Source of the DNA: Echria macrotheca
Lineage: Eukaryota > Ascomycota > Sordariomycetes > Sordariales > Schizotheciaceae
Assembly: GCA_030411725.1 (NCBI GenBank)
Contig: MU839838.1
Coordinates: 1,351,796 to 1,415,795 of the forward strand
Direction of reading: 5' to 3'
Length of the DNA: 64,000 nt
Below, in pieces: positions 44,101 through 55,108 of this stretch. How positions within the stretch are numbered: the stretch's first letter is position 1; the number at the start of each line of letters is the position of its first letter. The position numbers and the translations under genes are program-made. Below the pieces are notes generated by a model. That model did not search any database, was not told the DNA's origin, and saw only the letters and a list, made by a program, of their open reading frames with translations.

Positions 44101-46517
44101 TATCGGAGTCTGCCAATCGCTTCGAGAAGCAGATGCTCGTAGTTTTGTATCCACTGAGAAATGCGATTCTGATCCTTGGAGAATCGGCTGTAGAGGAACT
44201 TGATCTTTGCGCTGCCCTGGTCAACCATGGCGCTGACTTCAAACAACGCAATGCGGCCGACGCTGGATCCAATATCGGACGTCTTGGACGCGAGAGTTCG
44301 TCCAGGAATCGCCAGCTGCTCCATGACTCCATTGTCTCGCTCCAGGTTCTGGAGAGATCCCGCGTAGCTAAAGATAATCTCGAAGGGCCAGTCCTGCGAG
44401 AATAGATTCGTTCTCCCCTGGTTGTAAAACCTTGAAGCAAAGTACTGGTAGCCCCTGTTTGGTATCGACCGTCTCGTGTCTTTGAGGCGGCGTAGCACGC
44501 CAATGAAGTCATCATTGCTTTCCACTTTGGTGCTGATAGGACATAGCGAGGTGAACCATCCCACGGTCTCGGATATGTCCACGTCCTGGCTCCATGCATC
44601 TCTCCCGTGCTCCTGGTTCCAAACCACGGGTACCCTTCGATCGTGGAATGTCTGCGCAAATGACAACATCAAGGTGGCGAGATATATGTCGACCGAGTCC
44701 GTCCTAAAGACCTGATTGCAAGAGCTCTGGAGAAGCGAGGTGAGCTCCTGGCTGAGGGTGAAGCTGACCTCCAGGGCGTCAGCGTAGTTGTTCGGAGCGC
44801 CTTGAAGTCCCCAATACGCATAATCGCCTGGCTGCACATCGAATGGCAACATCCCTTTCGGGTCCAAACCCTCCACGGATGCTTTCTGCAGATCGACCCA
44901 CTTGTGGAACGGCATCGATCTTTGTGACAAAAGACTCCCATTCTCGAGAAGCTCGTCGAGATCGTGGATGATAATACGCCAGGATGTCAGGTCCACAGCA
45001 AGGTGGTGTGCTGCGAGGTAAATCATGTGCTGCCCATCATGGGTTGTGAGGTAGTCGACTGCAAATATCGGGCCGGTCTCGACGTTTATTGACTTCTGGG
45101 TGTTCTGGATGATGACCTCCAGCTCACGCTCGGATTTTATCATGGTGTGAGCAAGCGTGTAGGAATCCGTGATGTCTGGCAGAATCCTCTGCACCCATCC
45201 CGGCGGACCACGGATGTACCTCGACCTAAGCATAGGATGATGCCCGACAACAGCTTCGATGGCCGCCTGGATATCCTCGAGGGTGAACTGCTTCTTAAAT
45301 CGCAAGAGCAGGCTCTGGTTGAACCGGTAGAAGCCGTCAGAGGCAGCACGCCTCCTCGAATCGCCACCCATCGACGAGTGGAAATACAGATGTTGCATCG
45401 GCGAAAGGTCGAAAACGTCCGAAGTCTCGTCGTCCCATTTGTGCGCCAAACCCCCTCGCGAGGCAGCGAGCGCGGCCAACTCGGCCAGCGTCGCCGTTTC
45501 CAGGACCTCCATCGTGCTGAGATATATCGACTCATGTTTGCAACGCGCAACGAGCTCCATGGCCGTCATCTCGTCGCCGCCCAGCTGGCAGAACGACAAG
45601 TTGATGCCGATCTGGGCCTGCGGCAGGTCCAGGACTTTGCTGACGAGCCTCTGGAGGGATTTCTCCATGCCTGTCGTCGCAGGCTCCAATGGCTCTTGGT
45701 TTTCCAGGCTCAAGGCCTGCTGCAGAATGTCATTATTGATGTTCTGGGTCCACGTCCGCAGTCGTCGTGTGTCCACCTCGTTGCCGTCGGCCAGGGGCAT
45801 TCGATCCAAGACGATCCAGACATCTGGTATAAATTCTTTCGGCAGGCCCGCTTCCACCGTCTTCTTGAACCCAGTTATTTGTGTCCCAGCAAAGAGAGCG
45901 TGCGAGGGAGCAATGAGGTTGAGCGCCGCAGTCGGCCTCGTCTCCGTGGATGTAAGCCCCATCAGGGTCAGGAGCGCCACCAGCTTCCCTTCGAGCAGAC
46001 CAGCCTTTGGCCGCACTGCCGATATTCTATCGATCGTATTGTGCACCGCCCCGAGCACGCGCTCGAGCTCCGTCCGCTGTGCGTTCTGCGACATGGAGCT
46101 GCCCTGACTCCCACGGCTCGATGTTCGGGAGTGCCCCCTCGCGTCTTTCGCCGACAGCTGGTGTATGCCGAGCGGGGCGATCATGACGGGCTCGATAGTC
46201 TCGATCGGTCGGGATTGTCGGGCACGGGACACGATGTAGGCTCGGAGTTCGGCGAGGGTCGCGCATCGGAGGATCTCGGCCGCGGTCACGTCCATGCCCG
46301 CATTCACACATGCTCTCCTGACCGCTTCGGCGCTGTCTTCGTCCCCGCCCAGCTCCCGGAACGAGTCCTCGACCCGCACCCGCCTCCTATCCAGCTGCAG
46401 TGCCTGTGCCACAATCCCCAGAAGTTTTCCCTCCAGCGTGTTGTCGTTTTCGACCGAAAGCCACGACGTCGAGCCGGCGATCGGCGGGGCGCCCGGCCTT
46501 GGTGGTGCTGAGCCCAT
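38193..46517 (-). CDS. NRPS-like megaprotein with carrier, epimerisation, condensation and adenylation domains whose active-site motifs are mostly lost
   Basis: A 2,759-aa protein in two exons (46517-42421 and 42375-38193, minus), joined as AVLK-SGAAFVPVD by a 45-nt intron. Domain order: carrier (about 20-105), C-terminal piece of an adenylation domain (about 150-260), carrier (285-350), epimerisation domain (368-820), condensation domain (848-1250), adenylation domain (about 1265-1800), carrier (1835-1905), condensation domain (1960-2370), a last carrier-like domain (2410-2480) and a Ser/Pro-rich tail (from about 2515). Carriers 1-3 read LGGDE where LGGDS would carry the phosphopantetheine. 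The epimerisation motif HHLAVDLTSW is intact. The condensation motifs read STALCDS and SKAQYDD, without the catalytic His. The adenylation P-loop is VPTSANEARG and its YGPTE motif reads YGPQD. The 8.3-kb open frame argues for selection. A normal peptide product is unlikely (inference). No tailoring genes are adjacent. Confidence 0.9.
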
Positions 46518-49219
46518 TGTCGGAGTGGGAGGACGCAGACCGGTATAGCAATGCGAAACGCAAAGAAAAGGGTATCAAGAAACGAAAGAAAAAGTCGACA
46601 TGCGAACTCAGGCGCCGGGCCGCATGGCACAACGAGACGTGGGAGCGATGTTGTCAGTCGTCGGATGCGATCTGGCGATCATGGGCGCAGCTCGGTCGGA
46701 CGGGGGCGGTCGAGTTGGGGCATCTGTCGTCTGATGTTTCGTGGCTGTCGGTTGTTTCGAAGCAGAACAACGTGGAGGATTCCGGAGCAGCGAGAAACGG
46801 GCGGCGGCCCAGGGATACTGTGTATGGTGTTGGTTACCAGATGTATCAGGAGCAGCCGGCCGCAGGGCTGCAGGCCGGTGAATGTTCGAGCCGTATGCGG
46901 TCCGTTTGGGCGGCCGCGCCCCCAAACAAGACATGCTTGGCACTGAGATGGTGGGCAGCGAGAGCCCAAGCGACCCAGCGACAGCGAAAAGAGCCCTGTG
47001 TGGCTCTCAGGCATCGGTTCCGGGGCGCCAATCATGTTGGGAGGGGAGCTTGCTGAGCCTCTTTGCTGCATGGCCCCGGGATTGACGAAACCAGATCCCG
47101 TCTGCGCGGGGCAGAACCCTAACGTTCTCCCCTCGCAAACCATGACGAGCTGCACGGGAAGGAGCGTGAACCCGCACCATCGGCAGATAAGGCAGCCAAC
47201 CTTGCTAGGATGTTGGTCATGTTTATTCCCCCGATCCGCGACCTGTCCTCGTCGAGATGCCCGTCTTGTGAGGATGTCTGGGTCAGAGTTGGTCCATGGC
47301 CGAAAGCGGGGAAGCTGGCAAAGCTGCTGTCTGTGGTTCTGAAACCCGCCAATTGCCAAAACTGCGCTGAGCCACCGAAGTACTGCGCATTTTCTTAATA
47401 TTCCTCACCATGCCATAAAAAGAAAGCCACTAAACTTTAAACTGCTTAGCCCCGCGGCTGGCGGCAGTTTAACTTTTCTGCGAAGCGCATCGTCGATCGT
47501 CGACGACACACCCGCTTCAACAGACGCCGAAGGCTGAAGCATGGGAAACGCCATCCACACACCATGAAGCGACGAAGAGGTGCAAACGCGTCAGTGATCG
47601 GATGACTCGGCTTTAGCGCTGTGGTACGCCGCTAGAGGCGCGCCCAAGACAATGGCGTGGAGACCAAACTGCCGGTCTGGCGGGTCGGTCAGCAGGTGTC
47701 GGCGTCTACGGCGCTTTCGGTGGTCGGGGTCGGGTCTCAAACAATTTGACATGCCAGTTCCCACCCAAAGCGGTTGACAAAATAAAAGGGACTCATTACC
47801 TACAGGTACCTGCCCACCAGTGCAACTTACCTATCAAAACAAGTACCCAGCAGGTATCTGCTGTGATCACTTGACAGCTTTGCACTAACAGATCTCCCGA
47901 CCTACCCCCAATGAGTTTGTTCTCGACGCTTCGATATCTTTTGCTTTCTTTCTTTTCTTTTGCTTCTCTTTTGATTTGTTTTCTCTCAAACCTCACAATG
48001 ACCTCGATATATGTTCCCTAGGTACTTGGTCTTTTTTTCTGATCTTTAAACGTTATTTTTGAGGTATAATTGTAAGGCTAGCCTCGGGTGGGGTGATGGA
48101 AAGTGGTAGAGATGCTAAGCCACTGTTAGTACAGGGTCTCGTGCTGGATTTCTGCAGTCCCTGTTTTTTTGTCAACCGCTTGCCACCCAACCACCCACAC
48201 ACATGCGCTTATTTACCCGCCATGTCGTCCTCGACTTAACAAGCGAGAGAGATGGCTGACGGTAATTTTGTTGGTGCCATGTTGGGTCAGACCTTTTTAG
48301 AGGTGTCGGGTCTTTCCGTCCGAACGGCGGAAGCTCCAGGAGTCCATGTTTTCATTGCTTGGCATTCCTCGGCTCTGGATGGTCTTGGACGTTAGCGCTG
48401 TCAAGTCGCCCGCGCTCACGATGTGAAAAGGTTCGAGGGTACCCCGGAACTAATGAATTCGAGGTGTCCGTCTAGATTTCTCTCGAGGGGCCAAAAGACC
48501 AAAATGGGATAGTCGACGCGAGATATGCAGAATATCGACACCGCGGGTTTTCCGGGTTAGCATCCGCTACCAAACCGGACTGATGCCCGTTGGGCACAGC
48601 GGCGGTCGGGTCTCGGAAGCGCGCTGCACCATGTCCCGTGCCGCTGAACAGCTGCGTTGCCAACCTCGTTCATGGATATCCCAGTCGATCCTATCTTCCA
48701 TCTAGTTCCTCGCGAACTGATAACTAGGTAGGTGCGTGGGGTTGGTAGCTTGCAGCTCGAGCCGATGGAGCACAGCCGAAGCCTTTGACGACGAATATAC
48801 GGAATATTCCTGCCACTCATTAGTCGCGCATCTGCCACCACGCAGCACTTCGGTCTCCCTGCTATTCGCGGCAGCAGAGCCGCGCTCGCCGCTTGGCCTA
48901 GAGTTGGAGTGCAACATCGATCGATCGGTTGGTCGGGAGCTGAGCCCCAATATCCAAGCGCGTCGCAATATCCGTACCTTACATATATACCATGGCACAA
49001 CTCTTCCGGCAGTGGAAGCGAAGGGTACCATCTATATATACCTGTTCTCGTGGCGTGCCCCCCGCGCACCACGAACTGGAACATGTCCTGCATCTGGTTT
49101 GCCAGGCTGGGGAGGTAGGGAACTCATATGCAAAGGAAAAGGATTAACGATTAAGCCACCGAAACCAATATGGAGATTGGATAAGGTAGCTAGGTATACT
49201 ACACAGACCACACAGGTGC
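46518..49219. other. Long intergenic region (2.7 kb) upstream of NRPS-like gene
   Basis: It contains the NRPS-like promoter and the 3' flank of the next gene. CT-rich tracts lie at 47940-47990 and GGTACC/CCTAGGTA motifs near 47806 and 48019. No further NRPS domain was found upstream of 46517, so the N-terminal carrier start seems genuine. Confidence 0.55.
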
Positions 49220-52200
49220 CTAACAAACAATAATGACCTTGTTCTGTCGCATCAGCTCCAGTGGGTCTTTTTGGGATTGGGCTTTCTCGACCATGTTGAT
49301 GTCCTCGTCCCTGGCCTCAGGTACCAGCCGAGACGATGTCAGCCGCTCATTCAGTTTCCGGTCGCTCCAGGATTCTGCTATTGTTGTTATTGGTTCGTGT
49401 GAGCCCCATGCCGCCGCAAAATGTTCGCCGCCCAGAATATCTAAATCCAGGATATCCATATCTTCGTCCTGGTCATCATCGTCGCTTTTCCCACCGGCAT
49501 CCTCCGATTGTTGGGCAACGTCTTTCCTGCTGTTGACTCGACTCGGATCGCGGCCCTCTTCCGCCGAGTCTTCATCTTGCGTCTCTTTTTCTGCGTCAGA
49601 ATCCGGGGTAGGGTCCCTCGGCAGAGGACGAGACCTCGTGGATCCGGTACTAAAATGCTTGGCGGCTTCCGTGATACAGGCCCAGCAGAACGTGTTTGGC
49701 GTAACAACTACGCGGTGCCCGAGCTGCAAACCAGCAATCGCCAGAGCCAGCCGGCCGAGCCAGTTGCCGTTGGACCTAGCAATGGCAACTGTCTCGGGCT
49801 TGTCAATGAGTTCGGCCCAGTTGTCGATGGTTGTCACTTTGGGATTGTCAATCGCCTCGGGGTTTCGAGATTGCGCCGGGCTGGCGTGACTACAGGGTGC
49901 CACCAGATGGAATCTCCGTCCGAATTCGTGATCTAAGTTCCCGAGAATATCAAGGTCCCCGACCTCCTTTCCTTGATCATGCACCGTGATTCTAGTTTCC
50001 ATGTAGCATACCTCCTTATCCCGGAAGCCTCGATCGTCTGTATCAACTGGCATCGTGTACCCCGTGAAAGAGAGATGCAGCGAGGTTCCTACAAAAGAGT
50101 TTTCCAGTCGACCATCGAAGGGTTTATGGTCGATCAGCTTCCAGCTGGAAGGGTCGTAATCTTGGAATTCCGGGTCGGCAGGCGGGATGAGCAGAGCAAT
50201 GCCGGAACCCCCAACATTACCCACGATCCTGTGGATTTCCGACTTGTCGGGGGTTTCAGCAGGATCGCAGAGGAGCGGCGCTGCGATGTAGAGGGAGTCG
50301 CCCGCAGATATAGCCATCACCTTTTCAAATGTTTCGAGAGGGAAGGCCAGGGACCCCGATTCCATCGTCATGATACACGAGAAGGTTCTTTGCCAGCTCG
50401 GTGGGAAGATCGAGAAAGGCCTCGGATTCTGATTACCAGCAGGTGGTTGCTGAGCCCACGGCATCGAATACAGCGAAGACGAGCTGATGCCCAGAGATAT
50501 CGTGGCTTCTGGAAGGAGCTTGTAGACGCGAGATAGGGTTGCTAGCGCCCGAAGAGAGACTTTCATCGATGTCCGCAGTGGCTTGTCGACATACTCTGCG
50601 AGCTGTACTAAGCACCTTCCAGGCGAGATCCAGCCCCTGGAAATGATCTCTTTGAAGCTACCGCTCCGAGTTATGAGGTGATCAGGACTCGACGGGACGG
50701 GGCCAATGATGTTGCTGCTGTGCGGGTCAAAATCCCAGAAAAGCCCAGTATCGCTATCGCCGGCGAAAAAGACAAAGTTCGAGTAGGGGTTGATGCCGAA
50801 TTTGCCCGCAGATGTCAAGCTAAACGTCGGCTCGCCCGTGGATGTCGTTGACTCCAACGGACCCAAGTCGTCCACGCTGCTTAGAGACTCCCTTAAATTG
50901 GCAAAGCGAGCAATGTCCTCGTCAGAGATGTCCCGAAGCCATCGCATATGACCGGCTGACTTTATCTCGGCCCCTTCGGCATCTCTTTTTCCAGAACGGT
51001 GGGTAATTGGTTTCACGCTGGCGTACTGCGTCATCCCACCCAATCTATACTGTATCACCCATTGGAAGCGGGATGATTGCCGGGTCTCGTCGACCAAAGA
51101 TCTGAGGACATTTATTTTGCCCTCTAGTGTCAGGGCGGGAAAGAGTCCCCTGAAGGTATGCAAACCAAAGAGCGGGGTCTCAGTCCCGGAATAAGAGTTT
51201 GCCAAAACAAAGTTTGTCGCCCGCTTGCTGCCAAATTTCATGAGCTGCATGGCAGTCTTCTTCTCCAGGCTGTCTGGGCCGAGCAATGGGAGCGTGGAGT
51301 TGGCAAACAGTCCAAGCCAATGCGGTGTTCCCGGCGCGCAAAAGCCCTTGGCATGCAGTGATACGGCTTCCCAGAGAAGCCCGATATCTTGGGCGATCTG
51401 AACGGGTGTCATGCCCCAAGATCTTGTCAACGACCCAAGAGCAACTAGCATGAGTTGGTCGATAGTAATCCGGTTGGCCTGTGTGTCCAAGGAACGTTCG
51501 GACAACACAGCACGGCCGTAGTATCGGAGATGAGACAGCGGCAAGGACCAACGGATACCCGTTTGTTCTTCTGACTTGACCTTGAGGCCAATTGTCAGAA
51601 TGCCCCCTGTGGCGACCACAGGGTCATGCTGACAGACTTCGGTTTGACCCTTGCCTAGGACCAAGATATCCGGGTAGAGATGCCACGAGGCGAGGCCGAG
51701 CAGCACACCACCGTCGTGGATCGACAAGGGCATCCCCTCGATAAGCTGGTTCGCTGCCGTCATGGAGGACGTCCACGCATCGAGCACGCTCTTGTACATG
51801 GTGGGATTCTTGTTGACTGGGAGATTCAGGTTGTTGAGGATGAGCATGAGTTGTTTCTGCTTAGTTCCCATGGCCTGGTCTGCCGCACGTAGCCAAGCTC
51901 TAGCGCTCGCGTCCCATTCGGCCAGTTGGTCTCGTGAAAGGGAGATGCGAGACGCCATCTGGGCTTCGAGAAAGTTTGCCTCAGTCTCGCCAACGTTGGC
52001 GAGGTCTTTCCTCCTCCGGGCGACCAGCTCATCCCAGATGGCGATGGCTTCAGGAACGGACCACATCCTCGCCAGCATGCAGGCCAGCAGGTGAGCGGCG
52101 ACTGATTCGGGGCCAGAAGTGGCGGCAGCCCAGATGCTGGTGCCATCGATGCCAACATGGTCGGCGAAAAGACCATGGGCTCGGGAGCCCTTGGGGTTGA

Positions 52201-52489
52201 CGGCGGGGCAAGAGGCGATCTCGGTTGCTCTCTTTCCGTAGGCCTGGATCAGCGCGGGTGTCGATGGGAGCACATGTTGGAACAGGGCGCCGAGCTTGCG
52301 GGCCGTGATGTGGGGAGTTCCGTCTTCGGCCGCCTTCTTCCTGGCGCTCGTCAATTCTCTTCCCAGGCCCTGGAATTCGCTGGGGGCCTCCACTTTGAAA
52401 AGCGAGAAGTCGAAGCGGAGGTTGGCGAGAGCAAGACTGGTCTCTTGGGAGAGCCCGAGAAAGTTTGCTGTGATTTTTTCCAGCGACAT
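49220..52489 (-). CDS. Conserved fungal protein of unknown function, 1,089 aa
   Basis: A single exon starts MSLEKITANFLGLSQETSLA at 52489. The frame is open a few codons further, but without another ATG. Blocks such as DGTPHITARKLGALFQ, then GLFADHVGIDGTSIWAAATSG and HLLACMLARMW resemble large uncharacterised proteins seen in many ascomycetes (recalled, not searched). The body is soluble, with no signal peptide or membrane segments. The N-terminal 500 residues are mostly helical and the middle is mixed. The C-terminal 150 residues hold an acidic, Ser-rich disordered stretch (DPTPDSDAEKETQDEDSAEEG and then GGKSDDDDQDEDMDILDLDIL). No catalytic motif was recognised. Length and codon bias strongly support a real gene. 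Confidence 0.75.
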   Translation of the reverse strand: MSLEKITANFLGLSQETSLALANLRFDFSLFKVEAPSEFQGLGRELTSARKKAAEDGTPHITARKLGALFQHVLPSTPALIQAYGKRATEIASCPAVNPKGSRAHGLFADHVGIDGTSIWAAATSGPESVAAHLLACMLARMWSVPEAIAIWDELVARRRKDLANVGETEANFLEAQMASRISLSRDQLAEWDASARAWLRAADQAMGTKQKQLMLILNNLNLPVNKNPTMYKSVLDAWTSSMTAANQLIEGMPLSIHDGGVLLGLASWHLYPDILVLGKGQTEVCQHDPVVATGGILTIGLKVKSEEQTGIRWSLPLSHLRYYGRAVLSERSLDTQANRITIDQLMLVALGSLTRSWGMTPVQIAQDIGLLWEAVSLHAKGFCAPGTPHWLGLFANSTLPLLGPDSLEKKTAMQLMKFGSKRATNFVLANSYSGTETPLFGLHTFRGLFPALTLEGKINVLRSLVDETRQSSRFQWVIQYRLGGMTQYASVKPITHRSGKRDAEGAEIKSAGHMRWLRDISDEDIARFANLRESLSSVDDLGPLESTTSTGEPTFSLTSAGKFGINPYSNFVFFAGDSDTGLFWDFDPHSSNIIGPVPSSPDHLITRSGSFKEIISRGWISPGRCLVQLAEYVDKPLRTSMKVSLRALATLSRVYKLLPEATISLGISSSSLYSMPWAQQPPAGNQNPRPFSIFPPSWQRTFSCIMTMESGSLAFPLETFEKVMAISAGDSLYIAAPLLCDPAETPDKSEIHRIVGNVGGSGIALLIPPADPEFQDYDPSSWKLIDHKPFDGRLENSFVGTSLHLSFTGYTMPVDTDDRGFRDKEVCYMETRITVHDQGKEVGDLDILGNLDHEFGRRFHLVAPCSHASPAQSRNPEAIDNPKVTTIDNWAELIDKPETVAIARSNGNWLGRLALAIAGLQLGHRVVVTPNTFCWACITEAAKHFSTGSTRSRPLPRDPTPDSDAEKETQDEDSAEEGRDPSRVNSRKDVAQQSEDAGGKSDDDDQDEDMDILDLDILGGEHFAAAWGSHEPITTIAESWSDRKLNERLTSSRLVPEARDEDINMVEKAQSQKDPLELMRQNKVIIVC

Positions 52490-53348
52490 CGCTGGTGTAT
52501 CTGACCCAGCGGGTCTGCAAGACAACACCAGCCAGTGACGGTTCGTTGATGGGAAGATGGAGGTGGAAAGCCTGGCTCATTTCCCCGCCTCTCGTTGAAG
52601 ACTGGAAGCGGCGGGCTGTGCACTTCCCTCAGAAGTCCCAAAAGGGTTTAGCGCCTGTCTTTCAGCCGGCCACAACTTGAACCACGAGGACGCCCCTTCA
52701 TTTTTTTTGTCTTCATAAAGCTGTTCGGGATCAAACTTGTGACTGACTGTCTGTCTATGACCCATTTCCATACCAATGACTAACTATCTTGACAGCTTTT
52801 GTATCCGTAACTATTGTAGCTTGTCCCAAAAATGCCTTGCCTCCTGCATACATAAATGCAAGATGCATGCTGGTCTATAAACAGCTGCAAGTTCGTGTCG
52901 ATGCAATCTCGAACCTTAGATCTAGTCCAACGGTAGGTAGGAAAAACTGCTACCCAAGAAAGAAATGCGGGTCCTAGGTGTCATTCACTCTATCCCAAGT
53001 CTCGATGGGTAAACAATCAGTCTCCAAGAATTTCGTCCTATGTCTTCATCCCACCAAATTAGGATGTGAAGAAACGAGATTTCGTTCCATTCAATCCGCC
53101 TCTCATTTTCTCCCGTGCAGTCTTCTTCCCGTCAACCCCAAACAAGACGTTACACGTCCACGTTCGACTTCCAATAAATCACAAACCGATTTCGACAAGA
53201 CATACTACTACAAACCCCGTTGACGAAAGTATTGACCCCCGCTTACGTCGGATCGCGTTGTAGACTGACGTGGACCAGACCTTTGTACAAGGGTAGATAC
53301 CTTACCTATCTCATCCCACCGAGCACTTTACGTACAGGCAGAACCAAG
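52490..53348. other. Intergenic promoter region between divergent genes
   Basis: 859 bp between the 1,089-aa protein gene (minus) and the first small paralogue (plus). No gene or clear motif was seen. Confidence 0.5.
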
Positions 53349-53831
53349 ATGGCCTTCACGATGCGATACGAGCAGCACTACGAGCGCTGCGGTATGTTCC
53401 TGAGGACCGTCGACGAAACAATACAACCCGAGCCTGCGGAGGATCCTGATTTCTCCACGAATAAGGCGGCAGGCAAGGAAAAAAAGCGTGCACAATTGAT
53501 CCTTACGCCTGTTGGAGCTGTTGGAGCTGTTGGAGCTGTTTCTGTTGCCTCAGCGGATCCGATTCTCACTACATACCATCACCAGAGCGACGCTCAAGAC
53601 CATGGCGTTCACACCGACGGTCACGACCACAATAATCGCCAGACGGGATGGCAAAGGTCCATCCCGACAGTCATGATCTTCATCCCCGTCGACAACTGCG
53701 ACTGGTGCGTCCAAATTCTTCTCCAAGAGCAGCGCGAGGAGAGGAAAAGAGATGAGGCCCGGGGACAGCAGATCGCAAGGCTGGCTAAATACGAATACTA
53801 CAATATCGAGGGGCTCAAGGTGATCACATGA
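53349..53831 (+). CDS. Small Cys-motif protein, tandem paralogue 1
   Basis: A 160-aa protein starting MAFTMRYEQHYERCGMFLRT. It shares with the next gene an N-terminal block QHYERCGMFL (9-18) and a C-terminal block IFIPVDNCDWCVQILLQE (110-127). The two CxxC-like cysteines in DNCDWC and the Cys of ERCGMF could bind a metal or form a disulphide (inference). The middle is divergent and low in complexity, with a threefold GAV repeat (55-63) and a His-rich stretch (HTDGHDHNN). There is no signal peptide, and no known family was recognised. The start is the first Met of the conserved block; the open frame extends upstream without a better ATG. The paralogue 460 bp downstream strongly supports it as a real gene. 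Confidence 0.65.
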   Translation: MAFTMRYEQHYERCGMFLRTVDETIQPEPAEDPDFSTNKAAGKEKKRAQLILTPVGAVGAVGAVSVASADPILTTYHHQSDAQDHGVHTDGHDHNNRQTGWQRSIPTVMIFIPVDNCDWCVQILLQEQREERKRDEARGQQIARLAKYEYYNIEGLKVIT

Positions 53832-54292
53832 AGCAGCTAGTTTACTTCGCCCATGACTACCTGCGTTTTGGTGCAGTTTGCGGGCCAGTTATTATAGCGT
53901 ATGCCAAATTAGAGCGTAGATGGTAACCGCGCATCTTAAGATGCTGGCCGACTTCCATGAACAAATCATGTCTGGTCTTCGCGAGTACTTTGGCTTTCAA
54001 TACAACCAATTCACGGGTTTTTGATTACTGCTGACCAAACAAAGTCAACATCGAGGGAAGATGGGATGAAATCCAATGCTGTTCGTGGCAGTATTTCCTC
54101 CCGACACCCACATGTATTCTCCCGCTCCACCTTTTCTCCTCTCGCTTTGCAATCGCACCTTTTCACACCAAACAAGGCCTCTCTTGATCTAATTTTTCCT
54201 CCCACAACAAAACAGCAACCGCATAACTGTATTCCTGACCAGAACAACCTGTATTCACCTCCAAGCACAAGCAAGCCACCGGGGCCTACAAA
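53832..54292. other. Intergenic region between tandem paralogues
   Basis: 461 bp holding the 3' flank of paralogue 1 and the promoter/5'UTR of paralogue 2, with a pyrimidine-rich stretch near 54080-54200. Nothing else was seen. Confidence 0.5.
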
Positions 54293-54805
54293 ATGCCGTC
54301 CTTCAGAACTGAATGCCATCAGCACTACGAGCGCTGTGGCATGTTCCTCAAGACCACGACATATGAGTCGCCCGAGTCTACCCAGCAGGTCACCGTGACC
54401 AACAAGGACAACAACGAACTCGAGAAGGCCAACTCGCCCACCACTACCAAGGGCTACAACAAGCCCGGCGAATCGCGTGCCTACATGTATCCCTCGCCAC
54501 CAGCGCAGACATCCAATCCCACATGCAGCGACGCGAACCACAAAGCCCTACCGTCGCATCTTCCAATTCTCAACATGGGAAGGATCTTCGTCTCCCCCGA
54601 CAACTGCAACTGGTGCATCCAGATCCTCCTTCAGGAAGCGCGCGAGCAACAAGAGCAAGAGAACGAGCAAGACTGGACGCAACAGCGCATCGAGGAGGCA
54701 ATTGACGCTATTATCGCCAACGACAACATGGATTACACCACCACCTACACCAGCGCTGATGCAAATCAATTCGAGCAGAAGGAAGATGATCCGATTTTCA
54801 AATAG
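54293..54805 (+). CDS. Small Cys-motif protein, tandem paralogue 2
   Basis: A 170-aa protein, MPSFRTECHQHYERCGMFLK..., clearly homologous to the upstream gene through QHYERCGMFL (10-19) and RIFVSPDNCNWCIQILLQE (97-115). The region between is Thr/Ser/Pro-rich and disordered. After the Cys motif comes a Gln/Glu-rich helix (EAREQQEQENEQDWTQQRIEE) and a short acidic tail. Same orientation and about 460 bp spacing point to tandem duplication followed by divergence of the linkers. No domain or function is recognised. The conserved parts at the two ends suggest they pack together, with the linker free to vary (inference). Confidence 0.68.
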   Translation: MPSFRTECHQHYERCGMFLKTTTYESPESTQQVTVTNKDNNELEKANSPTTTKGYNKPGESRAYMYPSPPAQTSNPTCSDANHKALPSHLPILNMGRIFVSPDNCNWCIQILLQEAREQQEQENEQDWTQQRIEEAIDAIIANDNMDYTTTYTSADANQFEQKEDDPIFK

Positions 54806-54947
54806 AATGAGAGAGAGAGAGGCGGCGTCGTTGATACGTTTCGAGCCGCTTATTAGAAGAACTAGAGAGATAGCCCAGGAGGGAGGGATAATACCTCAAA
54901 GATAACGGCCATTGGAACCAGAAAAAGAAAAGGTGTCCCAGGTGAAA

Positions 54948-54987
54948 CATTTCCATTTCCATTTCCATTTCCATTTCCATTTCCATT
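54948..54987 (+). repeat. Hexanucleotide microsatellite (CATTTC)n
   Basis: About six and a half uninterrupted copies of a six-base unit lie in the short spacer between paralogue 2 and the convergent membrane-protein gene. Confidence 0.95.
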
Positions 54988-55108
54988 GCCTCAACACCTA
55001 TCTCCGATGCTTTGGACATAAACCTTTGTCCTGCAACGCAATAAAACAACAGCACAATGAGTTGTCCATCTCCGACATACACAGCAATATACATATGGGT
55101 ATCTCAAT

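Noticed and set aside
45147..46511. 454-codon open frame on the plus strand
   Set aside because: Antisense to the first exon of the NRPS-like gene, with no recognisable domain.
38193..46517. Reading the NRPS-like gene as part of a classical biosynthetic cluster
   Set aside because: The nearest MFS gene and regulator are about 9 kb away across a decayed region, no tailoring enzymes are adjacent, and the synthetase motifs are inactive.
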